DNA from: CAWEDP01 sp963807925
GTDB lineage: Bacteria; Acidobacteriota; Vicinamibacteria; Vicinamibacterales; CAVVIG01
Reading direction: 5' to 3'
NCBI GenBank assembly: GCA_963807925.1
Contig: CAWEDP010000004.1
Coordinates: forward strand, 124,001-188,000
Length of the DNA: 64,000 nucleotides
The position numbers and the translations under genes are program-made. The stretch's first letter is position 1; each line of letters begins with the position of its first letter. The notes below the pieces were generated by a model. It was given only the letters and a program-made list of their open reading frames with translations, did no database searches and was not told the DNA's origin. Positions 16,712 through 25,720 of the stretch are shown in pieces.

Positions 16712-18127
16712 TCAAGGGTGTTTGGGCCGATACACATGTGTCGCCTGCCCGTAGAACACCTCGGCTGATTCCATCACCGTCTCGGTCAATGTCGGATGCG
16801 GGTGGATGGTCAGCGTCATGTCCGACGCGGTGGCGCCCATCTCGATGGCCAGCACGCCCTCGGCGATGAGCTCTCCGGCCCCGGCGCCGACCAGCCCCAC
16901 GCCGAGCACGCGTCCGCTTTGGGGATCGAGCACCAGCTTGGTCAGTCCGTCGACGCGATCGATGGAAATCGCGCGGCCCGACGCGGCCCACGGGAATTTC
17001 GCGATCGACACGACACGACCGTCCTTGGCCGCCTGGGTCTCTGTCAGCCCGCACCAGGCCAGCTCCGGATCCGTGAACACGACGGCCGGAATCGCGCGCG
17101 GCTCGAACGCCACCTGCTGCCCCGCGAGCGCTTCGACCGCCGTCCTCCCTTCGTGCGACGCTTTGTGGGCGAGCATCGGCTCGCCCACGACATCGCCGAT
17201 CGCAAACAAAGTGGGCTCGTGGGTCCGCCGCTGCGCGTCCACGCGGATGAACCCGCGGGCGTCCACCTGCACGGCCGTCCGTTCGAGACCAGGGATGTCG
17301 GAGTTGGGTTTGCGGCCGATCGCGACGAGAACGGCGTCGAAGGTCTGCTCGCCCCCGCTCCGGTCCGCGCCTTCGAGCGTCACGCGCACGCCGCCCGGCG
17401 TGTCCTCCATCCTCGACACCTTCGTATCGAGGAGCACGGCGCTGGCGATCTGGCCGATGCGTCGCGCCAGGACGTCCACGAGATCCCGGTCCACGCCGGG
17501 AAGAAGCCCCGGCGTCATCTCGACGATGGTCACCTCGCTGCCGAGCGTCGCGTAGACGCTGCCCAGTTCCAGCCCGATGTAGCCGCCCCCGACGACCAGC
17601 AGCCGTTTGGGCACCTCGGGAAGATCCAGTGCTCGCGACGAATCCCACACGCGGGCGCTGTCGAGCGACAGCCCCGGCGCGCGCGCCGGCTGCGAACCGG
17701 TCGCCAGGATCGCGTGGTCGAACTGGAGCTGCTCCTCCCCGCCGCCGCTCCGTGCCACCTTCAGATGGTGACGGTCGACGATCTCCGCCGTGCCCTGGAG
17801 GTAGTTCACCTTTCGGTACTTCACCAGCTGTCCGGTGCCCGCCGTCAGCCGGGCGACGACCTGCGTCTTGAAATCGCGCAGCTTCGCGAGGTCGATGGAT
17901 GGCTCGCCGAACCGCACGCCCCAGGCGCTCGCATGGCGCGCGTCGTGGACGACCTTCGCCACGTGCAACAGCGCCTTCGACGGAATGCAGCCGCGATAGA
18001 CGCAGACACCGCCCGGGTTCGGCTCGGGATCGACGAGCGCGACGGACAATCCCAGATCGGCGGCAAAGAAGGCGGCCGCGTACCCTCCCGGTCCCCCGCC
18101 GACGACGGCAAGCTGGACGGAAATCAT
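16712..18127 (-). CDS. lpd: Dihydrolipoyl dehydrogenase (E3)
   Basis: This 471-residue flavoprotein reoxidises the dihydrolipoyl group of the E2 component with NAD+. The N-terminal FAD motif is GGGPGGYAAAFFAADLG. The redox pair is in CVYRGCIPSKALL, with Val-Tyr-Arg-Gly between the cysteines where many E3 proteins have Leu-Asn-Val-Gly. The NAD-binding motif is GGGYIGLELGSVYATLG. The C-terminal HPHPTLTE supplies the catalytic His-Glu. It is the last gene of the aceE-aceF-lpd operon, 109 bases after aceF. The CVYRGC variant fits the Lpd class of E. coli-type complexes poorly but is compatible with activity. Confidence 0.95.
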   Translation of the reverse strand: MISVQLAVVGGGPGGYAAAFFAADLGLSVALVDPEPNPGGVCVYRGCIPSKALLHVAKVVHDARHASAWGVRFGEPSIDLAKLRDFKTQVVARLTAGTGQLVKYRKVNYLQGTAEIVDRHHLKVARSGGGEEQLQFDHAILATGSQPARAPGLSLDSARVWDSSRALDLPEVPKRLLVVGGGYIGLELGSVYATLGSEVTIVEMTPGLLPGVDRDLVDVLARRIGQIASAVLLDTKVSRMEDTPGGVRVTLEGADRSGGEQTFDAVLVAIGRKPNSDIPGLERTAVQVDARGFIRVDAQRRTHEPTLFAIGDVVGEPMLAHKASHEGRTAVEALAGQQVAFEPRAIPAVVFTDPELAWCGLTETQAAKDGRVVSIAKFPWAASGRAISIDRVDGLTKLVLDPQSGRVLGVGLVGAGAGELIAEGVLAIEMGATASDMTLTIHPHPTLTETVMESAEVFYGQATHVYRPKHP

Positions 18128-18236
18128 GATCGGAGGCTATGCCGCGCGAGCGGGCGAACGCATGACGCGTCCGTCTTCCCGCCGTCCTGGTGGCATCGCC
18201 GGCGGGCTTCGGCGATCACGAACCGATCGACCGGGA

Positions 18237-19610
18237 TCATCCCTGCAGCGCGAGCAGAAACGGCTGTTCGAGGGCTTCGACGACCCAGCGTAGGAAACGG
18301 ACGCCGTCGGCCCCATCGATCACCCGATGATCGTAAGAGAGCGACAAGGGGAGCATCAGCCTTGGCACGAACTGGCCGTCGAGCCAGACAGGCTCGGTGC
18401 GGCCGCGCGAGACGCCCAGGATCGCCACCTCCGGCGCGTTGATGATCGGGGTGAATGCCGTGCCGCCGAGGCCCCCGAGGTTGGAGATGCTGAAGGTGCC
18501 GCCCTGCATCTCGTCGAGCGTCAGCTTGCGATCGCGCGCCTTCCGGGAGAGCTGCGCGAGCGCCACGGCAATCGACGTGATGGTCAGCCGATCCGCGTCG
18601 CGAATCACGGGCACGAGCAGCCCGCGGTCGGTGTCGACCGCGATGCCGACGTGCACGTACTTCTTGTAGATGATTTCCTCAGCGGCCGTGTCGACCGAGG
18701 CGTTGAACTGCGGAAACTTCTTGAGGGCGGCGGCCGCGATCTTGACCAGGATCGCCGTGACGGTCAGGCTGCCGCCGGCCGCCTCGACCGACGGCCCATA
18801 GCGTGCGCGCAGGTCCTCGAGGGCGGTCATGTCCGCAGCGTCGTGCTGCGTCACGTGCGGGATGGTGGCCCAGGCGTACGACAGATGGGCCGCGGTCTTG
18901 CGGCGGACCGCGCGCATCGGCTGCCGATCGATCTCGCCCCAGCGGGTGAAGTCGGGAAGCGGCTCGGCGGCGGCGGGCGCGCCGCTCGGCGCCGCGGCGC
19001 CGATCAACCGGCTCACGTGCGCCTTCACATCGTCGGTCGAGATGCGGCCGCCGGCGCCTGTCCCCGGCACCAGGTTGATGTCGACGCCCAGCTCGCGGGC
19101 CATACGCCGAACCGACGGCGCCGCCGGAGCCGGAGGCATCTCGGGCGGAGTGGACGATTCGGCGGTGGCGCGTGACCCGCGGGTGATATCGACGACCTTC
19201 TGGCCCCGCGGCGGCACGAGGTCGGCCGCGCCGGCAGGCGACTCCGCGCCCTCGGGCGGCACGGGGGACCCCTCCGCCGGGCGCTCGTCGGGCCCTGGAG
19301 TCGCGGCACCCTGGGCCGCCGGCGGCTGCCCGCTTGCGGCTCCCGCCGGCGACGAGGTTTGCGGTTGCGCGCCGCCGAGGTCGTCCACGCTGAGAATGGC
19401 CTGTCCGACACTGACCTTGTCGCCCGCCTTCACCTTGATCTCGCGGACACGGCCGGCCACCGACGACGGGACCTCGATGGTCGCCTTGTCGGTCTCGAGC
19501 TCGAGTACCGCCTGATCCTTGGCGAGCGCGTCGCCGGGCCGAACGAGCACTCGGAGCACATCGCCGCTGCTGATGTTCTCGCCGAGCTCAGGCAGCGTAA
19601 AGTCGGTCAC
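18237..19610 (-). CDS. aceF: Dihydrolipoyl acetyltransferase (E2) of pyruvate dehydrogenase
   Basis: This 457-residue protein has one N-terminal lipoyl domain (residues 1-80, lipoylation site in ETDKATIEVP). A long Ala/Pro linker follows, then a peripheral-subunit-binding domain (SVRRMARELGVDINLVPGTG, then GRISTDDV, near residues 175-210), a second linker and the acetyltransferase core ending in the catalytic YDHRVIDGADGVRF. Having one rather than three lipoyl domains is normal outside enterobacteria. The start is set at GTG 19610 because GGAGGG precedes it by six bases; an in-frame ATG at 19634 is possible. It lies between aceE and lpd. Confidence 0.95.
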   Translation of the reverse strand: MTDFTLPELGENISSGDVLRVLVRPGDALAKDQAVLELETDKATIEVPSSVAGRVREIKVKAGDKVSVGQAILSVDDLGGAQPQTSSPAGAASGQPPAAQGAATPGPDERPAEGSPVPPEGAESPAGAADLVPPRGQKVVDITRGSRATAESSTPPEMPPAPAAPSVRRMARELGVDINLVPGTGAGGRISTDDVKAHVSRLIGAAAPSGAPAAAEPLPDFTRWGEIDRQPMRAVRRKTAAHLSYAWATIPHVTQHDAADMTALEDLRARYGPSVEAAGGSLTVTAILVKIAAAALKKFPQFNASVDTAAEEIIYKKYVHVGIAVDTDRGLLVPVIRDADRLTITSIAVALAQLSRKARDRKLTLDEMQGGTFSISNLGGLGGTAFTPIINAPEVAILGVSRGRTEPVWLDGQFVPRLMLPLSLSYDHRVIDGADGVRFLRWVVEALEQPFLLALQG

Positions 19611-19655
19611 CAACAGCCCTCCGATCTCATGCAACCTTCACGCGATCGTGACCGG

Positions 19656-22331
19656 CTAGGAGATCGCCGGGTTCGCCTTCTCCGGATCGATTCCCAGCTC
19701 CCTGATCGCCGATTCGGCGACTCCGGGCGCCAGCTGACCCTCGCGGGCCAGCGCGCCGAGCGTCGCCACCACGACGTAGCGGTGATCGACCTCGAAGAAG
19801 TCGCGGAGGGCCGCGCGGTTCTCGCTGCGCCCGAACCCGTCGGTGCCGAGCGCGATCAAGGGCCGCGGCAGCCACCGATCGATCGCGGCGGGCATCGCCT
19901 TGACGTAGTCCGACGCGGCCACCAGCACGCCGGGCGCGTTGCTCAGACACTGCGAGACGTAGGGTTCGCGCGGCGGTTCGCCAGGGTGCAGCATGTTCCA
20001 CCGCTCGCAGCGCTGACCGTCGCGATAGAGCTCCGCGTAGCTCGTGACGCTCCAGACGTCGGCCGCCACCTGATACTTCGACTCGAGCAGTTCCTGCGCC
20101 TTGATCACTTCGGGCAGGATCGCGCCGCTGCCGAACAGCTGCGCGCGGCGCGGCGCGCCCGGCGTCGCCGTCTCGCGGAACCGATACAGGCCCTTGAGAA
20201 TGCCGGGCGCGGCGCCGGCCGGCATCGCCGGCATGGCGTACTGCTCGTTCATCACCGTCATGTAGTAGAAGATGCTCTCCTGATCGATGTACATCCGCCT
20301 GATCCCGTCTGCGATGATGACCGCGATTTCGAACGCAAACGCCGGATCGTAGGCGACGCAGTTGGGATAGGCGAGCGCGAACAGCTGGCTGTTGCCGTCC
20401 TGGTGCTGCAGCCCCTCGCCGGCGAGCGTGGTGCGGCCGGCGGTTCCGCCGAGGAGGAAGCCGCGCGCCCGGGAGTCGCCGGCGGCCCAGATCAGATCGC
20501 CGATCCGCTGGAAACCGAACATCGAGTAGTAGATGAAGAACGGAATCGTGTTGACGCCGTGCGTGGCGTATGCGGTGCCCGCGGCGATGAACGACGACAT
20601 CGATCCGGCTTCCGTAATCCCCTCCTCGAGAATCTGCCCGTCGGAGGCCTCCTTGTAGTACAGCAGCGTGTCCTTGTCGACCGGCTGGTACAGCTGGCCG
20701 ACGTGCGAGTAGATGCCGACCTGCCGGAACAGCGCCTCCATCCCGAAGGTGCGCGCTTCGTCGGGGACGATCGGCACGATGAGCCGTCCGACCTCCTTGT
20801 CGCGCAGCAGCTTCGACAGCACGCGCACCGCCACCATCGTCGTCGACGCCTTGCGGCCGTCGGTGCCCTTGAAGAACTCCTCGAAGAGATCCTGCGAGGG
20901 CGGCGGGAGCGGCTGGCTTCGCGTCTTGCGGCTCGGCACGAATCCGCCGAGCGCGGCACGGCGCTCCTTCAGGTACCGGATTTCCACGCTGTCGTCGGGC
21001 GGCCGGTAGAACGGCGTCTTGGCGATCTCGCTGTCGGAGACCGGAATGCCGAAGCGCGTGCGGAACGCGCGCAGCTCGTCTTCGTTCATCTTCTTCTGCT
21101 GGTGGGTGATGTTCTTGCCCTCGCCGGCCTCGCCGAGCCCGTAGCCCTTGATCGTGCGGGCCAGAACCACGGTCGGCGATCCCCTGTGCTCGACCGCCGC
21201 TCTGTACGCGTTGTACACCTTGACCGGATCGTGGCCACCGAGCGTCATCTTCTTGAGCTGGTCGTCGGACAGGTGCTTGACCATCTCGAGCAGCCGGGGG
21301 TCGGCGCCCCAGAAGTGCTCGCGGATGTAGGCGCCGTCCGAGACGGCGTACTTCTGGTACTGGCCGTCGACGACCTCGCCCATGCGCTTGACCAGCAGGC
21401 CGTCGCGGTCTTTCGCGAGCAGCGGATCCCACTCGCGCCCCCACAGCAGCTTGATCACGTTCCAGCCGGCGCCCCGGAACGCCGCTTCGAGCTCCTGGAT
21501 GATCTGGCCGTTGCCGCGGACCGGTCCGTCGAGCCGCTGCAGGTTGCAGTTGACAACGAAGATGAGGTTGTCGAGCTTCTCTCTGGCGGGCAGAGTGATG
21601 GCACCGAGCGCCTCGGGCTCGTCGGTCTCGCCGTCGCCCAGAAACGCCCAGACCTTCGAGTGCGATTTGGGCTTGAGGCCGCGGTCCTCCAGGTAGCGCG
21701 TGAAGCGCGCCTGATAGATGGCCATGATCGGACCGAGACCCATCGAGACCGTCGGGTACTCCCAGAAGTCGGGCATCAGCCACGGGTGGGGGTACGACGA
21801 CAGCCCGCCGCCCTCGTGCAACTCGCGGCGGAAGTTGGCCAGGTGCGTCTCGTCGAGCCGTCCTTCGAGGTACGCGCGGGCGTAGACACCGGGCGCCGCG
21901 TGGCCCTGAAAGAAGACGACGTCGGCCTCGCCGTCGTCGTGGCCGTGGAAGAAATGGTTGAAGCCCACTTCGAACAGCGTCGCCGCCGACGCGAACGTCG
22001 AGATGTGGCCGCCGATGCCCTCTTCCGCCTTGTTGGCGCGGACGACCATGGCGGCGGCGTTCCACCGGACGAGGCTCTTGATGCGGCGTTCGATGTCGGG
22101 GCTTCCCGGCATCAGCGCCTGATCGTCGGCCGGGATGGTATTGATGTACGGCGTGTTGGCGCTGAACGGCAGCTTGACGCCGTTCTCGGTCGCGTGCAGC
22201 GCCAGCTCACGGAGCAGGCGGGCGACCTTCGCGGGGCCGCCGGTCTGCAGCACGAAGTCGAGCGACTCGAGCCACTCGCGCGTCTCGACCGCCTCGAGCT
22301 CCGCCGCGTCTTTCGGAGCAATGTTTCTCAC
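19656..22331 (-). CDS. aceE: Pyruvate dehydrogenase E1 component, homodimeric type
   Basis: This 891-residue enzyme decarboxylates pyruvate with thiamine diphosphate and passes the acetyl group to the lipoyl domain of AceF. The ThDP motif is GDGETDEPEAL with NLIFVVNCN about 30 residues on. GHISTFASAATLFEVGFNHFFHG near the N-terminus and the pyrimidine-domain region SMSSFIAAGTAYATHG are typical of AceE. The length fits the single-chain E1 family. GTG start with AAGGAC upstream. The first gene of aceE-aceF-lpd, with a 45-base gap to aceF. A possible promoter (-10 TACAAT on the minus strand at 22467-22472) lies about 135 bases upstream, without a clear -35. Confidence 0.97.
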   Translation of the reverse strand: MRNIAPKDAAELEAVETREWLESLDFVLQTGGPAKVARLLRELALHATENGVKLPFSANTPYINTIPADDQALMPGSPDIERRIKSLVRWNAAAMVVRANKAEEGIGGHISTFASAATLFEVGFNHFFHGHDDGEADVVFFQGHAAPGVYARAYLEGRLDETHLANFRRELHEGGGLSSYPHPWLMPDFWEYPTVSMGLGPIMAIYQARFTRYLEDRGLKPKSHSKVWAFLGDGETDEPEALGAITLPAREKLDNLIFVVNCNLQRLDGPVRGNGQIIQELEAAFRGAGWNVIKLLWGREWDPLLAKDRDGLLVKRMGEVVDGQYQKYAVSDGAYIREHFWGADPRLLEMVKHLSDDQLKKMTLGGHDPVKVYNAYRAAVEHRGSPTVVLARTIKGYGLGEAGEGKNITHQQKKMNEDELRAFRTRFGIPVSDSEIAKTPFYRPPDDSVEIRYLKERRAALGGFVPSRKTRSQPLPPPSQDLFEEFFKGTDGRKASTTMVAVRVLSKLLRDKEVGRLIVPIVPDEARTFGMEALFRQVGIYSHVGQLYQPVDKDTLLYYKEASDGQILEEGITEAGSMSSFIAAGTAYATHGVNTIPFFIYYSMFGFQRIGDLIWAAGDSRARGFLLGGTAGRTTLAGEGLQHQDGNSQLFALAYPNCVAYDPAFAFEIAVIIADGIRRMYIDQESIFYYMTVMNEQYAMPAMPAGAAPGILKGLYRFRETATPGAPRRAQLFGSGAILPEVIKAQELLESKYQVAADVWSVTSYAELYRDGQRCERWNMLHPGEPPREPYVSQCLSNAPGVLVAASDYVKAMPAAIDRWLPRPLIALGTDGFGRSENRAALRDFFEVDHRYVVVATLGALAREGQLAPGVAESAIRELGIDPEKANPAIS

Positions 22332-22650
22332 CGAACCGGGTCCTTTCGAATGTCGACGGCCCCGATGGTCCGGCCGATCGTCCCGACCGGTGCCGTTCGC
22401 CGCTCGACGGCCACGTCCCCGCCGAGCGGTCGGCTCGCGGGACCGTCACCTGCAGATCGATCACTCATTGTAATCGCATGCCGTACACCGGCGCGAGGGC
22501 ACGATCCCTTCAATTTTGTCGCTGTGTACCGATCGCGCGACGGCTCAGTAGCTCGCCGGCGCTGATGGACAATGACACCTGGAGCAGGAGGCACCCATCG
22601 CGACCCGCCCGACGATTCCGCTGCGCCTCGCCGCCGTTCACCATCGAATC

Positions 22651-23355
22651 GTGACGTGCGATCGCTGTCCGCGGCTCCGCGCGTACTGCGCCGAGGTCGG
22701 CCGCGAGAAGCGGCGCGCCTATCGGGCCGACACCTACTGGGCGCGCCCGGTTCCCGGATTCGGCGACCCGCGCGCGCGTCTGCTCATCGTCGGGCTCGCG
22801 CCGGCGGCGCACGGCGCCAACAGAACCGGCCGCGTGTTCACCGGCGACGGCGTCGGCGGTTCCGGCGATTTCCTGATGGCGGCGCTCCATCGCGCCGGCC
22901 TCGCGAATCTGCCGACCTCACGCGCGATCGACGACGGATTGGTCCTCCGCGATGCCTACATTTCGGCGGCGGTCCGGTGCGCACCGCCCGACAACAGGCC
23001 CTTGCCCGGCGAGATTCACAACTGCCTTCCCTTGCTCGAGGAGGAGGTCGCCGCCCTCCCTCGGGTTCGCGTCGTCGTCGCGCTCGGCAGGATTGCGTTC
23101 GATGCGTACGTGCGGATGGTCACGCGCGGCGGCGGGAGGGAACGGCCGCGGCCGGCGTTCGCGCACGGCGTGCGCCACCGCCTGTCGAACGGCCACACCC
23201 TGATCGGCTGCTATCACCCGAGCCGGCAGAACACCAACACGGGCAGACTCACGCCGGCGATGCTCAGTGGCGTGTTCCGGCTCGCCGCGCGCGAGCTCGT
23301 CCGGGCCGCGGCCGGCGTCCCACCGACGGAGGTCACCCCAACCCCGCGGCAATGA
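22651..23355 (+). CDS. Family 5 uracil-DNA glycosylase (UdgB type)
   Basis: This is a 234-residue enzyme as annotated from GTG. It removes uracil or other deaminated bases from DNA to start base-excision repair. Active-site motifs are GLAPAAHGANRTGRVFTGD (family 5 motif A, with Ala and Asn in place of the usual aspartate region) and CYHPSRQNTNTGRLT (motif B). Four cysteines including CDRC and the later RCAP support a [4Fe-4S] cluster. The family normally has about 15 more residues before CxxCPRL. In-frame codons exist from 22597, where AGGAGG sits 5 bases before an ATC codon, so the true start may be noncanonical. The 3' end overlaps the convergent glycerophosphodiesterase gene by 23 bases. 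Confidence 0.9.
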   Translation: MTCDRCPRLRAYCAEVGREKRRAYRADTYWARPVPGFGDPRARLLIVGLAPAAHGANRTGRVFTGDGVGGSGDFLMAALHRAGLANLPTSRAIDDGLVLRDAYISAAVRCAPPDNRPLPGEIHNCLPLLEEEVAALPRVRVVVALGRIAFDAYVRMVTRGGGRERPRPAFAHGVRHRLSNGHTLIGCYHPSRQNTNTGRLTPAMLSGVFRLAARELVRAAAGVPPTEVTPTPRQ

Positions 23356-24139
23356 CCGACCGGACGCAGGGAACGATCACATCCGGCCGGTCGGTAATCA
23401 GGCCGTCCACTCCCCATCCGAGGAGCCGGCGCGCCTCGTCGTCGCGATCGACGGTCCAGACCTGGACGGCCAGGTTCGCGCGATGCGCGTGGGCCACGAA
23501 CCGCCGGGTCACCACATGGGTGCTGCCCGCCCATTCCGGCACCTGGTACCCGCCGTACGGCGCGCGCGCGACCGGCCAGCGGCACCGGGATCGGTACAGG
23601 GCCCAGCGGACCTCCTCCCGGGCCGCGCTGGTGGCGAGGGCCGTCTCGCGTCTGCGGATGGCGCGGAGCACGCGCAAGCCAAAGGAGCCGATGCAGGCGC
23701 GCGGGATGGCGTCCGCGCGGCGAAGCGTCTCGACGAGCGCCGCCGCCATCTCGTCCGTATTGACCTTGGCTTCGATGATGACCGGGAGGGCCGGATAGCG
23801 CGCGAGCACCTGTGCCAGCGTCGGCACGCCGATTCCGCGGCCTCGGAACGGAAAATCGCCCGCCCGCTCGAAATGACGCCCGGCGTCGGCGGCGGCGAGC
23901 TCGTCGGCCGTCCTGGCGGCGATCGGACCAGCGAGGTCGGTGGTTCGTTCGAGCGTGCGATCGTGATGCACGACCACCATGCCGTCGCGCGAGAGGTGCA
24001 CGTCGAGCTCCAGCCCGTCAGCGCCCGCCGCGACGCCGAGGTCGCATGCCGCGACCGTGTTCTCGGGCGCGAGCGCGCTGCCGCCGCGGTGCGCGAAGAC
24101 CTGCGGCCGACGCGCGCTGAAGAACGGCTGCCGGGTCAT
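23333..24139 (-). CDS. Glycerophosphodiester phosphodiesterase family protein
   Basis: This is a 268-residue protein with the GDPD TIM-barrel signature. FAHRGGSALAPENTVAA carries the first catalytic His and the metal ligand Glu, GLELDVHLSRDGMVVVHHD carries the Glu-Asp pair and second His, and IIEAKVN carries a further Glu. The C-terminal VQVWTVDRDDEARRLLGWGVDGLITDRPD closes the barrel. It hydrolyses glycerophosphodiesters to glycerol 3-phosphate and an alcohol. No signal peptide is seen, so it should act in the cytosol. The start at 24139 (MTRQPFF) is chosen because the frame upstream does not resemble the family and overlaps the opposite-strand AAA+ gene start. Confidence 0.92.
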   Translation of the reverse strand: MTRQPFFSARRPQVFAHRGGSALAPENTVAACDLGVAAGADGLELDVHLSRDGMVVVHHDRTLERTTDLAGPIAARTADELAAADAGRHFERAGDFPFRGRGIGVPTLAQVLARYPALPVIIEAKVNTDEMAAALVETLRRADAIPRACIGSFGLRVLRAIRRRETALATSAAREEVRWALYRSRCRWPVARAPYGGYQVPEWAGSTHVVTRRFVAHAHRANLAVQVWTVDRDDEARRLLGWGVDGLITDRPDVIVPCVRSVIAAGLG

Positions 24140-24211
24140 CGGCTCACGCGCCGGCCGCCGCCCGGCGAGGTGGCGCGGGGCCGGCGCGCCAGTTCGGATA
24201 GAATCGACGAC

Positions 24212-25705
24212 ATGGCGGTTCCATTCCAGACCCTCGGCGAGTTGCGCCGGCACTCGACGCGCATCCGGCCGGTCAAACACGAAATCCGCGACAATCTGGT
24301 GCGCAAGCTGCGAGCGGGCGAACCGCTGTTTCCCGGCATCATCGGGTACGAGGAAACGGTCGTCCCCCAGCTCGTCAACGCGATCCTCTCACGCCACAAC
24401 TTCATTCTGCTGGGTCTCCGGGGCCAGGCCAAGAGCCGGATTCTGCGCGGCATGGTCGATCTGCTCGACGAGCAGATACCGGTCGTGCCCGGCTGCGAGA
24501 TTCACGACAACCCGCTGTCGCCGCTCTGCGCGTCGTGCCGCCTGCGCGCCGCCGAGGAGGGCGACGACCTGATCATCGGGTGGCTGCCGCGCGAGGCGCG
24601 CTTCGTCGAAAAGCTGGCGACGCCCGACGTGACGATTGCCGACATGGTGGGGGACATCGATCCGATCAAGGCGGCGCAGGCCGGGCTGAACCTGTCGAGC
24701 GAGCTGACGATGCACTACGGGCTGCTCCCGCGCGCGAACCGAGGCATCTTCGCCGTCAACGAGCTTCCGGACCTCGCCGGCAAGATCCAGGTCGGCCTGT
24801 TCAACATCCTGCAGGAAGGCGACGTCCAGATCAAAGGCTATCCGATTCGCCTGCGGCTCGACGTGATGCTGGTGTTCACGGCGAACCCGGAGGATTACAC
24901 GGCGCGCGGCAAGATCATCACGCCGCTCAAGGACCGCATCGGATCTGAAATCCGCACGCACTATCCGGCGACGCGGCACGATGCGATGGCGATCACGCGC
25001 CAGGAGGCGTGGACCGAACGCAGCGACGGCCTCAAGCTGGACATCCCCGAGTACGTCCGCGAGGTGGTGGAGGAGGTGGCCTTTCAGGCGCGTGCCGATC
25101 GCAAGATCGACAAGCGATCGGGCGTGAGCCAGCGGCTGCCGATCACGACGCTCGAGCTCGTCGTGTCCAACGCGGAGCGCCGGGCGCTGCAGAATGGCGA
25201 GAAGATCGTCGTGCCCCGCGTCACCGATCTCTACGCCGCGCTCCCGTCGATCACCGGCAAGTTCGAGCTGGAGTACGAAGGCGAGCTGCGCGGCGCCGAA
25301 CAGATCGCGCGGGATCTCATTCGCGCCGCCGTCGGGAACGTGTTCAGCGGACGCTTCGAGGGGACCGACACGCGCACGGTGACCGAGTGGTTCGATCTGG
25401 GCGGCACTCTCCCGCTCAGCGACAGCACGTCGGCTGACGAGGTGATTCGCGCCGCAGCCGGCGTGCAGGGCCTCCGCGAGCTCGCCCTGCGCGCGGGTGC
25501 CGCGTCCGGCGCCCCGGCGCCCGCGGTCGCGTCGGCCATCGACTTCGTCCTCGAAGGGCTGTACGCGCAGAAGAAGATCAGCCGGAGCGACGAACGGGGA
25601 TACGCCGCCAACGAAGCGGCGCCGCGCCGGCCGACCCGCCGCGAGGAAGCCTCGCTCGAGGAAGAGATCCGGATGCCGACCGGAAAGAAGAAGTACTACA
25701 ACTAG
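24212..25705 (+). CDS. AAA+ ATPase of the magnesium-chelatase/MoxR type
   Basis: This 497-residue cytosolic protein has a Walker A-like GLRGQAKSR near residue 74. After it comes a cysteine-bearing insertion (CEIHDNPLSPLCASC) that could hold zinc. Then come NRGIFAVNELPDLAGKIQVG with the Walker B region, FTANPEDYTARGKIITPLKDRIGS with sensor I and the arginine finger, and a C-terminal lid with a long acidic and basic tail ending TGKKKYYN. ChlI/MoxR ATPases remodel partner proteins or insert metals, usually with a VWA-domain partner. The partner gene follows 15 bases downstream. No chlorophyll or cobalamin gene is nearby, so a chaperone role is more likely; that is inference. Confidence 0.9.
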   Translation: MAVPFQTLGELRRHSTRIRPVKHEIRDNLVRKLRAGEPLFPGIIGYEETVVPQLVNAILSRHNFILLGLRGQAKSRILRGMVDLLDEQIPVVPGCEIHDNPLSPLCASCRLRAAEEGDDLIIGWLPREARFVEKLATPDVTIADMVGDIDPIKAAQAGLNLSSELTMHYGLLPRANRGIFAVNELPDLAGKIQVGLFNILQEGDVQIKGYPIRLRLDVMLVFTANPEDYTARGKIITPLKDRIGSEIRTHYPATRHDAMAITRQEAWTERSDGLKLDIPEYVREVVEEVAFQARADRKIDKRSGVSQRLPITTLELVVSNAERRALQNGEKIVVPRVTDLYAALPSITGKFELEYEGELRGAEQIARDLIRAAVGNVFSGRFEGTDTRTVTEWFDLGGTLPLSDSTSADEVIRAAAGVQGLRELALRAGAASGAPAPAVASAIDFVLEGLYAQKKISRSDERGYAANEAAPRRPTRREEASLEEEIRMPTGKKKYYN

Positions 25706-25720
25706 CCGCTGACGCGACCC

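Noticed and set aside
19359..22565. A 1068-codon open frame on the plus strand
   Set aside because: It is antisense to aceE and part of aceF, both well supported, and has low-complexity Arg/Asp/Leu composition.
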